Positions 55,316 through 64,000 of a stretch of 64,000 nt of DNA are shown here, piece by piece. The notes under the pieces are model-generated. The model did not search any database. It saw only the letters and a program-made list of their open reading frames with translations, and was not told the DNA's origin. The stretch comes from Musa acuminata AAA Group (Eukaryota; Streptophyta; Magnoliopsida; Zingiberales; Musaceae), in contig NC_088345.1 of the NCBI RefSeq assembly GCF_036884655.1, positions 19,489,001 through 19,553,000 of the forward strand. The letters run 5' to 3'. Numbering within the stretch: the first letter of the stretch is position 1; each line of letters opens with the position of its first letter. A program made the position numbers and the translations under genes.

Positions 55316-56798
55316 TGCTAGTCATAGGTGCCCAGCAAGCCAATCACGTGAGTGATGGCACGTGTGACTTGATACAGAATCTTTTTGCTTATTATATTTT
55401 GGCGTATATCACTTTATAACTATTGCATAAATGCATATATATTGTGATGTCCTTGGATTTGTGCAATGGGAATCGGATCGTGATGAGATCACGATAATGA
55501 GATCGATTCACCTTTAAACACATATCCTAAATAATCCCGGTCATAGGTTACTCGAGAGGGACATCGTGATAACCGGATAGACTGGTGTGCTGTATACCCG
55601 TCCATATGATGGATGCAGCTGGTCTCATAGCTGCTCGTGTAGGGACACTAGGGATACAGTACAGGTGCTCATTGGAGAATGAGTTCACTGATTGATCCGC
55701 TTACGGAATGCTGGATGGTTGATGATGCCTTATTGTCAGACAACGATTCTGTAGTCCTAGTGGTGTATCTGGTTCTTAGACTTGAGACACCAAGGATGTC
55801 CTGTATGAGTGCTCCACTCTTTGATACCAGACTTATAGGTTTGGCTGTTCCCAGATCTAGTACAGCTGGTCATTGGGAGTGGTAGTCAACCTTACGAGGG
55901 CTATTGAGTGTCGATAGAGGATCATCCACTCTCGGTATCATGAGAGGAATATCCCATGTGTTCTTGCTCAGACAAATCCTTGGCCAGGGTCATTCGGGTT
56001 GAGAGAGAAAGAGTTCTCCGGGAGAATCCGATTAGAGCGAGACTCGAGTAGAAACCGTATGGGTCTGACAGCATCATGCTCGATATACGGTCTCTGGGAT
56101 ATTAGATGGATGAGGGACTATAGGTACATGGTAACTGAGGACAGACAGGTCCAATGGATTGGATTCCCCTGTATCGTCTGGGGACTACGGCGTAGTGGCC
56201 TAGTACTTCCATAGTCGATGAGTCGAGTGAATTATTACAGAGATAATAATTCACTGAGTTAGAAGGAGTTCTGACAGGTATGACTCACGGCCAGCTCGAT
56301 ATTGGGCCTAGAGGGTCACACACATATGGTAGGCATTGCGATGAGTAGAGGTTCGGATATGAGATATCCGACGGAGCCCTTGTCTTATTGGATGCAGATC
56401 CAATACCCACTAGGGAAAGGACCCATTAGGGTTTTGACACGGGATCTCTATAAATAGGAGGGATTCACAGCCTCATAGGCAAGAGTCTTTGCTTGCCCTT
56501 CCTATTCTCCTCTCCCTCTCCCCCTCAGAGTAGGCCTGGAGTTTTGAGGAGCGTCGTCGCAACCCTGCTGTGTGGATCACCGCTAGAGAGGAGGACGCTT
56601 GACCTCCTTCACCCTCTCCTAAGGATCTGCAAGGAAATAGGGATATACGATCTCCCTAGGTAACACAATCTCTATACGCAGTTTTGTGTTTTTCGCACCA
56701 ATCTTCGTACGACGATGAACATCTTTTGGGAATCGGGGATTTTTGTTTTCTTGTTCTTCCGCTGCGCATATGATGTCGCCCCCTATGATTTCCCAACA
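55316..56798 (+). repeat. Angela LTR3 (3' LTR of copy H)
   Basis: 1483 bases, TGCTAGTCATAGGTGCCC to TTTCCCAACA, after polypurine tract AAGTGGGAGAT. TATA box 56449-56456. Followed by the duplicated ATTGG (56799-56803) and the continuation of copy O. Confidence 0.9.
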
Positions 56799-56803
56799 AT
56801 TGG

Positions 56804-57345
56804 CACATGTGGCCTTCCATCGTTATAGGTAAGGACTGATTCTCGATGTACGTTGAGTTGGTCGAGTCCCTCAAGGCTCACTTATATCACGATTCACTAT
56901 CTTACATATGACAAAGAGATGTCACCAGTGACTTGAGGACATGGTATGCTTAGTCGAGTCCCTCGAGGGTATATCATCAAATCAGGCTCATCTTGTAACG
57001 ATAGTGTTGACTTAACCGAATATCATGGTTGGTCGAGTCATTCGAGACCATGGTGATTTGAAGGCCAAACAGGATGGGAATCACAAGGAGTTGTGATCGA
57101 AAAGAGTTGCCTACTTTTCGGGCTTAGTGTGATTGGTCGAGTCCCTTGAGGTTACACTAAGACGCTGATTGGATCCCGATCCCCACTAGAAGTCTGCTGA
57201 AGACTTCTATTTCACGTGCTGAGGGTGTCGCGTGACTCGCTAGTAAAATAGTGGGAGCATATTAAGATATAAATCCATATCTTAATTATTTATTTTTGTA
57301 AAATCTACATGTTATTTATTTCTGCTGCATCTTTATTTTCAAAAA
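56804..57345 (+). other. 5' leader of Angela copy O, second part, with stem-loop array
   Basis: Continues from 29454. It carries the same series of stem-loops (about 56848-57161). Differences from G and H largely keep pairing: G-U for G-C in the apex of the last hairpin, G for A opposite T in the second, T-A for T-G in the third. The later hairpin keeps its GAAGTCT/AGACTTC stem while its loop changed from GCCGG to GCTGA (about 57188-57206). Confidence 0.7.
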
Positions 57346-57566
57346 ATGTTGTTTTCAAATCCCTTACGTGGCATACTTGATGTTGACCACATCACTGGTC
57401 CAAATTATACGGATTGGCTCGGCAACTTGAGAATTGTTCTTACGACGGAGAAAATTACGTATGTCCTTGATACAGTGATGCCTACGCCTGAGGAAGGGGC
57501 AAGTGAGGATAAGATTGCTCGCTATGTGAAGTACATTGATGACTCCACTCTTGCTCAATGTTATAA
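57346..57566 (+). pseudogene. Angela copy O gag, first 73 codons, truncated
   Basis: Reads the Gag N-terminus ([22 protein letters not shown]) and follows it to LAQCY, then at about 57566 joins unrelated minus-strand gypsy sequence. The rest of this element is missing. The open frame running to 57630 is a fusion created by the junction. Confidence 0.85.
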
Positions 57567-58095
57567 CTTTGGCTTCTTAACAAAAAGAGCATTCTTCCGA
57601 ATGATCGTCAAAACAAACCGTAAATGCTGAAAGTGAGTCTCAAGAGAAGGGCTATAAATGAGAATATCATCGAAAAAAACTAGCACAAATTTATGAAGAA
57701 AGCTACGAAAAATATCGTTCATGAGACTTTGGAAGGTTAAAGGAGCATTAGTGAGTCCAAAAGGTATTACTAAGAATTCATAATGGTCATTATTTGTGCG
57801 GAATGCAGTTTTTTGAATGTCATCTTCACATACCCGAATTTGGTGGTAACCAGATCGAAGGTCCAACTTCGTGAAGACTCGAGCTCCTTTTAACTCATCA
57901 AGAAGTTCATCTACCATTGGTATTGGGTACTTGTCCTTGATAGTGATGCCATTTAAAGCTCGGTAGTCGATGCACATCCGTCAAGTTTTATCCTTCTTGT
58001 GTACAAGTAGCACCGGTGAGGAATAGGGACTGCAACTTGGCCAAATCACCCCTGTTTCAAGCATCTCCTTTATAATCTTTTCAATTTCATCCTTC
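57567..58095 (-). pseudogene. Ty3/gypsy reverse transcriptase, partial
   Basis: Begins near 58095 with [20 protein letters not shown], a stop, then [29 protein letters not shown] and the catalytic block [10 protein letters not shown] (near 57640). It ends at NALFVKK where the element is cut. These are diagnostic of gypsy and differ from the copia elements around it. At least one in-frame stop (near 57980) separates the first block from the 138-codon open frame at 57561-57977. Confidence 0.9.
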
Positions 58096-58820
58096 TAGAG
58101 GTGAGGATAATGATATGACCGAGTGTTCGCTGGTGATTTTCTTGGAAGAATTGGAATCCGATGGTCATGTTGCCGAGTAGGTGGAAGACCGCGCGGTTCA
58201 GTAAAACCGTCGGCAAATTCAACAAGCAATTGGGTCAGATTTTGACCATCAATTTTTATTTTCTTCCCCTTTGTTTGTTGCTGGAGATGCATCAAAAAAC
58301 CACCATTTAACTTGCGTAAAACTTTCTCCATTCGTTGGGTCGAAACGGTGGTTACGTTGCTTCCGCACTTCCCACGTAGGATAATTTGTTTGCCTTTACA
58401 GTAGAATTTCATAATTAATTTGGAAAAGTTCCAAGAGACATCACCTAGCATCGTCAGCCATTCAATTGGTAGGAGGAAGAAGTTGGTGACAATTTCTTGG
58501 TCATGTAGTAATAGTTTCACTTGCGGGCATATTTGGTTGCACTTTGGATTCTACCATCGGTGACCTTTATGTCGAACTTGCTGCAACCTTCGATGTGGAG
58601 CGCCATCCGAGCAGCAACCTTACAGTTTAGGAAGTTATTAGTGCTGCCCATGTCTATGATAACAATAATCAGTTGTTGTTTAAGAAAGCCTTTAACTTTC
58701 ATAGTTTGCGGGTTTGAGTAGCCGGCTAGCATGCCCATGTGTACCATAATCTTCTTCCACATCTTTTTCTTCATGTTCAAAGCTCTCTTCTGGATGTTCA
58801 ATGACTTTTTCATCTATTGG
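58096..58820 (-). pseudogene. Ty3/gypsy protease and pre-RT linker, decayed
   Basis: Minus-strand frames read an aspartic protease core IIDMGSTNNFLN near 58640 (catalytic DSG/DTG is DMG), then a domain with WLTMLGDVSWNFSKLIMKF near 58440 and the gypsy linker ADGFTEPRGLPPTRQHDHRIP near 58180. A frameshift or stop near 58517 separates the two frames. Confidence 0.8.
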
Positions 58821-59700
58821 TTCAATCATAAGAAGTCTCCTTTTTTTTACAGCGATGCTCGCGGCTCCACAGTTCGTCATAATGCCAATATAACCCCTTC
58901 GCAAATCGCTCTTGAAGCTCTTCTCTTGTCAACTTTTTTAGTGCAAGGGCTTGACTGATAGTAGGGTGGGCTGAGGGCTTCGGTATTGCTGGTCGTGGAG
59001 CGACCCTAGTCCTCTATGCTTCATGGTTTAATTGCTCCTCCTGAAGTTGTACGAAAGAGATGGCTACTATATGCATGTACGGTTGTCGCGCTATAACTTC
59101 TCCCCGGATCTTCAGCTTCAAGCCCTCAATGAAGGTCCCCAATAGCTATTTTTTAGACCAATCATGAGTTTGATTAGATAACCTTTCAAACCTGATTAGG
59201 ACCTCCTGAATGGTAGAGGTTTGTCGGATCTTTGCTAGTTGTCCGTCAATGTTCTCGTAATCGGTTGGTCTAAAGCGGATCAGCAATCCTTTGAATTGTC
59301 ACCATGAGAGGACTCCATGAGTATGTTCAAACTAGTTAAACCACTGTAAGGCATCCCTTTCAAGATGTATAGCCATTAATTTCCACCATAGATGTGTTTG
59401 CGGTTTTGTGGTACTGAAAATATCGCTCCACGCGTGAGATCCAACCAATTGGGTCTCCTTCTTCCCATTTACGGAAGTCCACCCTCATGCGTGGATAGTA
59501 GGGATTAGTTACAGAACCTCTCATCTCCTGGAAGTCATCTCTTCGGTCAGAGTTCTCTCCTTGACGTGATTTCTTCGGGCTTAGTGGTCGACCCAAACTG
59601 AGTTCGGTAAAGAGAGTCTGAATCTTATCCTCCATTCACATCTCGAAGGCTTCGAATTTAGCATTGATTGCCTCCTTAGATGCCTTAGTGTATGCCTCCA
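58821..59700 (-). pseudogene. Ty3/gypsy gag, decayed
   Basis: The 91-codon frame at 59360-59635 has the gypsy Gag core (MRVDFRKWEEGDPIGWISRVERYFQYH). Downstream pieces with a KKRRLLMIEPIDE segment near 58835 follow the order of zinc-knuckle linkers of this group, but several frames and stops intervene and the CCHC itself is not clear. Confidence 0.7.
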
Positions 59701-59749
59701 AATCTGTAATGTTAAGATCTCTCTTTTGCTATCGGGTTAACAGCATGTA

Positions 59750-60906
59750 TCGATTGAGAGAAGTGGTGGCTGAAAGGGTTGGTGGATTAGTGTATGTAGA
59801 CTACAGTTTATGCTTGTTTTGTGGCTATTTTATAAGAGTAGAATTGTCATCGAAGAAATAGCGGTTTCATGATAAAATTCTCAACAAAAATCAAGAGATT
59901 TGAGGAGAAAATTTAATAGCAAAATCTCAGTTTAGATAACAGCAATGATGAAAAATTTGATCAAGAAGATTTTGATAGTATAACAGCAAGGAAATCAGTG
60001 CAAGTTGCGATAGCAGAATTCTCGTCGAAAAATTCCAATGGTTTGTGACAAAAATTTGTAGCAACACAAGAACACTTTAGAGATGAATTCCTCAATAGAT
60101 CAATTTTATATGGAAGCCAAGATGATCTATGAAGCGTAAAAGAAATTTTGTTCAAAAACGATAGCAAATAGATCGGTTAAAGGCAATAATATGTGGTTGA
60201 AATTTTCTATAGAAAATCCTTCGTTCGCAAAGATGATAACTCTTACGGTGAAAGGAACTCACAGCACATGATAGAGAATAAGACTTCTTATTAATATTTT
60301 GAATGAAAATTACAATAGCAAAAGGTATTGGTGATAGGAGAATACCAAATCTCTAATGCAATTGGCGGTGACTACAGTAGATTGATTTGATCGATGACAG
60401 AAGATGACGGTGAAGATGGCGACGTCAAGAGCAATTATGGAAATTACTTGGCTAGTGGTGGGTGGCAGGGGTGGCAGCAAAAGCAGCAAGATCGCTGCTC
60501 TTTTACCAGATGACAGAGCCACAGAGGAATTCTATGTAGATTGATATTTGAGGGGGATCAACCCTCGGAACGCTATAGGGGTTCCTCCCTCCTAGAAGTC
60601 GGCCAAATAGCTGTAATTATATATAGATCTTGTTCCCAAAGAGATGGAGGCTACATTCTTATATAGGGCTCCAAACCCTAACCCTAGGGGCTGCTTCCTA
60701 AGTGAATTACCCCTTTTGCCTTCAACCCTAACCGACCAGCCCAAAAAAAGGGGGCGACGGCTAGGAAGCCTAAAGGCCCAAATATAAACCCTAGCCACTC
60801 TTCTTTATAGTATAGAGGTGACTATGTGGGGTTTATTAGAATCTTATAGGGTTTTTATTAGTTGCTTCTTGATTGAGTAGGACCCAACCCTGCTAGGGTC
60901 TTATCA
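59750..60906 (-). repeat. Probable gypsy 5' LTR
   Basis: On the minus strand it starts TGATAAGACCCTAGCAGG at 60906 and has CCCTATATAAGAATG (near 60655-60669), a good TATA box. The inner end is uncertain; no clear primer-binding site was found and only one LTR is present. Confidence 0.5.
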
Positions 60907-61412
60907 GGTTCCATTTGTTGGGTCATTATTTGGGCCATTCACTTGGCCCAACACAGCACAAACTTGGGCCCAATTGGCCCCTAATTGAGTTGGCCTAATT
61001 TCAACCCAATTACACCTAAAACCTACTTCGATCTAGATAATTATTACAAAGCTTGAATCAAATGTTGTTTGGCATGTCATTGGCTCATCGACACTTCGTC
61101 CGATTCTTCGGCGCATCATCCTCTTTTATGGCCTATTGCCCAATCGGTCGGTTGACCTCTGCAATTTTGATTTCCTTAGCGTAATTTTCGCTCTTCTTGG
61201 CCCAATGCCCGAACCCATGGCCCGAAGCCTTCTATCAATATATCGACCGATCGTCCAGTTCGATGTCCAATCTTCTGACATGTTTCACTCAGGCCTAACA
61301 TGATTCTTCCTACTTTAATTGTCTCTCCCTGATCGAACTTCTTGCGTCACTCAAAACACAGATCAGATAAACACTATCAATTGGTTTCATCATCAAAAGC
61401 TGAGATTCAACA
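60907..61412 (-). repeat. SIRE LTR head fragment, minus strand
   Basis: On the minus strand it starts TGTTGAATCTCAG at 61412 and follows the long-head LTR subfamily (ATTTTGAGTG-like, TCGATCGGTCG region, CCAATTGGGCC) for about 500 bases. The rest was displaced by the gypsy insertion at 60906. Confidence 0.8.
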
Positions 61413-62479
61413 TCTCTATCTTATCGATTTTTTAATAAAAAATTGATAAATCTATTTATGTCATTTTGAATCTATTGAAAATGAATTTGATTATTTGAAT
61501 TTGAATGAGTTTTTACCCATATCGTGATTCTGATTCCTTAGAATTATAACTTAAAATATTTTATGAATCAAGATCTTCTATTATGTGTTCTCATATTATT
61601 TAAGAGGTTTTCTTTATGAATCATGATTTTTCTTGTGAATTCTAAGAATTATAACTTATAATATTTTTTTTATATGAATCATGATCTTGACAACTTGAGA
61701 TTTTTTATACATGAACAAGATCTTTGATTTCCTAAGAATTCTTTTTATTATTTGTTAAAAAGGAGAGTTGTCAAAGTGAATTATGTATTTTGGTATTGAC
61801 AAATTTATCTTTCTTGATCCTTCATATTAATAACTTTCATGTCATGATTTTCATATGTACAATTTTTTGTATTGGTTGTATACCTTATGTTATGTTCGAA
61901 AATTGATGTAAAGAAAAAATATTTACAACATTGTATTATTCCCTTCCTTCGGACAATGATAAAGGGAGAGAAGGTATTACTAGCTTGCACATTTCAAGAA
62001 GAAAAACTTGTTAGGAAGCAAAATTGCCAGCTTACACTTCTCAAAAGAGAAGAAAGAACTTGCTATCTTGAACATCACCAAGAATTGCTAGCTTGCAATC
62101 TCAAGAGAAGCAAAGATGCTATTTTGCCTATCTCAAGAAGCACAACTTGCAAACTTCCATATCTAAAAAAAAAGCTAAATTTGCAAACTTGCACAACTCA
62201 AAATTGTTACTAGCTTGTAAGTTGTAAAACTTGCATATCTTAAAAACTTGCTAGTTGCATTTCTCCTTTTTGTTGATGATAAAGGGGGAGAAGTTATAAT
62301 GATGATCATGTATGGAATGATGTATTAAAATTTATGATGTATTTATTTATGAATTCAAAAGTTACTTAGATTCACAATTTATTTATTAATTCAAAAATTC
62401 TATCAATATGTCATATTGATAGGGGGAGTTAAGGTTAACTCCATCATCAATTGGTTGTCATTATAAAAAAGGCGGAGAT
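61413..62479 (+). other. Non-coding internal end of a second plus-strand gag-only SIRE
   Basis: Aligns with the non-coding domain of the element at 6628 (from about 11230 onward): TCTCTATCTTAT, the GAATTTGAATG stretch, then the TTGCTAGCTTGC-rich repeats (61975-62260), the motif TTTTTGTTGATGATAAAGG with GGGAGAAG (about 62267-62293), and a polypurine tract GGCGGAGAT before the LTR. Its 5' half is gone. Confidence 0.75.
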
Positions 62480-63735
62480 TTTTGAATCTCGGATTTTGAT
62501 GATGAAACCAATTGATAATTTTATGATCTTATTTGTGTTTTGAATGACGTAGGACTAGCTTCGATCAAGAAGAGGCAAATTAATTGAAGTAGGAGGAATC
62601 GAATGTTGGGCCGGAGTTGAACATGTCAGGAGATTGGACGTCGGGCCGGAGGATTGATCGATGTGCCGACGGAAGACTTCATGCCGTGAGTTCAAGCATC
62701 GGGCCGAAGGATCGGACATTGTGCCAAGGAGATCGAAAGTTGCGGGTGTCAACATGCCGATTGGGCAATACACCGAAAGAGAGAGCGATGCGCCGAAGGA
62801 TCAGACGAAGCGTCGGAAGAACCAATGGCATGCCGGACAACAAATGATTTATGTTTTTTAATAATTTGTCTAGATTGAGTTAGTTTAGGTCGTAATTGAG
62901 TTGGTTTCAGATGTAACAATTCCAACTCAATTAGGGGCTCATTGGGCCTAAGTTTGGACTATTTTGGGCCAAATGAAAGGCCTATTCAGTCACCCAAGGT
63001 TAGGAGGAACCACTCATGAGCTAGAAAAGTCAATAGCACACTTTTCCATGTTGTTAGGTGGTGGTACCGCTCAATGTCAGTGTGTCAAGTGATAGTATCG
63101 CCAGACTACGTGGTGGCACTGCCTAGTGTCAGACTAGCAGGCGGTGGTACCGCCCACACCCCGAAAACTCGAGGATTTAAATTTTGACTCCAAGTTTTGA
63201 AGTCATTTAGGGTCTATAAATACCCCATAAATTCCTGTTTGGAATACACAACAACAGAGAGCAAAAACTCTGTGATTCTAAGGTTGTAAACTCTTTTATG
63301 TATAGAGTCCCTCCTCCAAGAGCTTAGTGATAGTCCTAAAGGAGGTATGTGATGGAACACTTGTAAAAGAGGGGTGTAAAGATTTTCTCCCGAACCTATG
63401 AAAATGAGAAAGAGTGTAAAAAGGTAATTGGTCTTTGCCTATTGAAGGAAGACCGTTAGTGGATGCTGGTGGCCTCGACGGAAGAGGAATCATGAGTGGA
63501 TGTTGGACACGACGACCGAATCACTATAAAACTTTGTTTGCATTTCTTTCATACTTTTTCTTTATATTGCAAACTACTTTACTTTCTCATTACTTTAGCT
63601 ACATACTCTTACGAACATTTTCAAAGTTAAACATTTTCAATACGAGCTTTTATCATACGAAGATTTCTAACTCGACGTAATTTTTATGAAACCACTAATT
63701 CACCCTCCCCTCTTAGTGTCATATTGATCCTATCA
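62480..63735 (+). repeat. 3' LTR of the second plus-strand gag-only SIRE
   Basis: 1256 bases, TTTTGAATCTCGG (TG changed to TT) to GATCCTATCA. TATA box 63215-63222 with GGG/CCC flanks; GGCGGTGGTACCGCC palindromes at about 63055-63155. It lies inside minus-strand SIRE coding sequence that begins at 63736. Confidence 0.85.
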
Positions 63736-64000
63736 ATGTGAGCCATACTTTTTGAATGGATATTTATGTGCAAAATGACTATGTCTATCATAAAAATTAT
63801 ATTTATTTTCAAGGGAAACATGTAATGTGGATCTTTTAACAAAAGTGGTTGGCTTTTGTTGAATGTTACTCACAAAACTGATTCCTTTTTTTCTATGAAC
63901 ATGACTCTTATTAGCAATACTCATGTTTAAAGATTTGCTACTAATTTTAAATTTATCTAATGTTTATTGAAAAAATATTTTTTCTTTTTTAAGTGAGTCT
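63736..64000 (-). pseudogene. SIRE gag C-terminal fragment, minus strand, runs off the window
   Basis: On the minus strand reads GISFVSNIQQKPTTFVKRST and then KYNFYDRHSHFAHKYPFKK, the degenerate counterpart of the second zinc knuckle of element F. Cys residues are mostly replaced. It was interrupted on its 3' side by the LTR ending at 63735 and continues beyond 64000. Confidence 0.8.

Larger units (their letters stand above)
29455..56798 (+). mobile_element. Composite Angela insertion: two elements, three full LTRs and one truncated LTR
   Basis: Order: LTR1 (29455-41266, split by element F), leader and gag-pol of G (41267-46956), LTR2 (46957-48450), a 5'-truncated LTR (48451-49527), leader and gag-pol of H (49528-55315), LTR3 (55316-56798). 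The whole unit is flanked by ATTGG. Diagnostic variants pair LTR2 with the tail of LTR1, and the truncated LTR with LTR3. Lineage is from Pol motifs typical of Angela ([39 protein letters not shown]). Confidence 0.85.
57567..60906 (-). mobile_element. Truncated Ty3/gypsy element
   Basis: On the minus strand, from right to left: probable 5' LTR (about 59750-60906), gag, protease and the first two thirds of reverse transcriptase, cut at 57567. Integrase and 3' LTR are missing. The right end reads TGATAAGACCCTAGCAGG on the minus strand, a plausible LTR start, placed inside a SIRE LTR. Confidence 0.8.

Noticed and set aside
57346..57630. 94-codon frame as a complete small gag protein
   Set aside because: The last 21 codons are read from gypsy sequence in the wrong orientation; it is a junction artefact.

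Overview
The window reads as a retrotransposon-rich nuclear plant region. Everything is organised around LTR retroelements with plant-type primer-binding sites (initiator Met-tRNA, TGGTATCAGAGC). The AT-rich intergenic DNA and the GC-rich 5' end of the single candidate host gene suit a monocot. The two dominant Ty1/copia lineages, SIRE/Maximus (Sirevirus) and Angela, are judged from protein motifs. That pairing is known to dominate banana-family genomes, so Musaceae or another Zingiberales is plausible, but this is inference. No tRNA, rRNA, CRISPR array or bacterial-style operon was seen.

Layout. 1-4450: non-repetitive DNA with simple repeats and one candidate small gene (2125-2601, +). 4450-16551: an old, stop-riddled SIRE element split by a gag-only SIRE relative (6628-15063, 5-bp target duplication GGTTA). 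The 5' LTR of that relative is itself split by an inverted LTR. 16552-23506: a third SIRE copy (+) whose 5' LTR holds a minus-strand gag-only SIRE. 23507-25486: unrecognised DNA plus broken Angela and SIRE LTR pieces in both orientations. 25487-57566: a deep nest. A SIRE gag is cut by an old Angela element, which is cut by an Angela H copy (duplication ATTGG at 29450 and 56799). H's 5' LTR region received a second Angela copy, G, and the resulting first LTR was finally hit by a very young SIRE element F (29560-39871, duplication ATAAC). 57567-60906: a truncated Ty3/gypsy element (-). 60907-64000: more SIRE pieces, including a second gag-less, non-coding-rich SIRE 3' half.

How the parts work. 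F encodes Gag and Pol in one frame separated by an amber codon that is present in all three SIRE copies where the junction survives. It also has a one-base insertion in an A-run within integrase. Angela copy H has an almost complete 1271-codon Gag-Pol frame but a damaged Gag zinc knuckle, while copy G has a good knuckle but a broken frame. The gag-only SIREs would need Pol in trans.

The most interesting signal not named by standard feature types is in the Angela 5' leader. Four stem-loops share one apical sequence (GGTCGAGTCCCTCGAGG) but each has its own outer stem, and all four outer stems pair. They are followed or interleaved with at least three further perfect stem-loops. The arrangement recurs in three copies, and several substitutions in the older copy keep pairing. 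All comparisons were done by eye.
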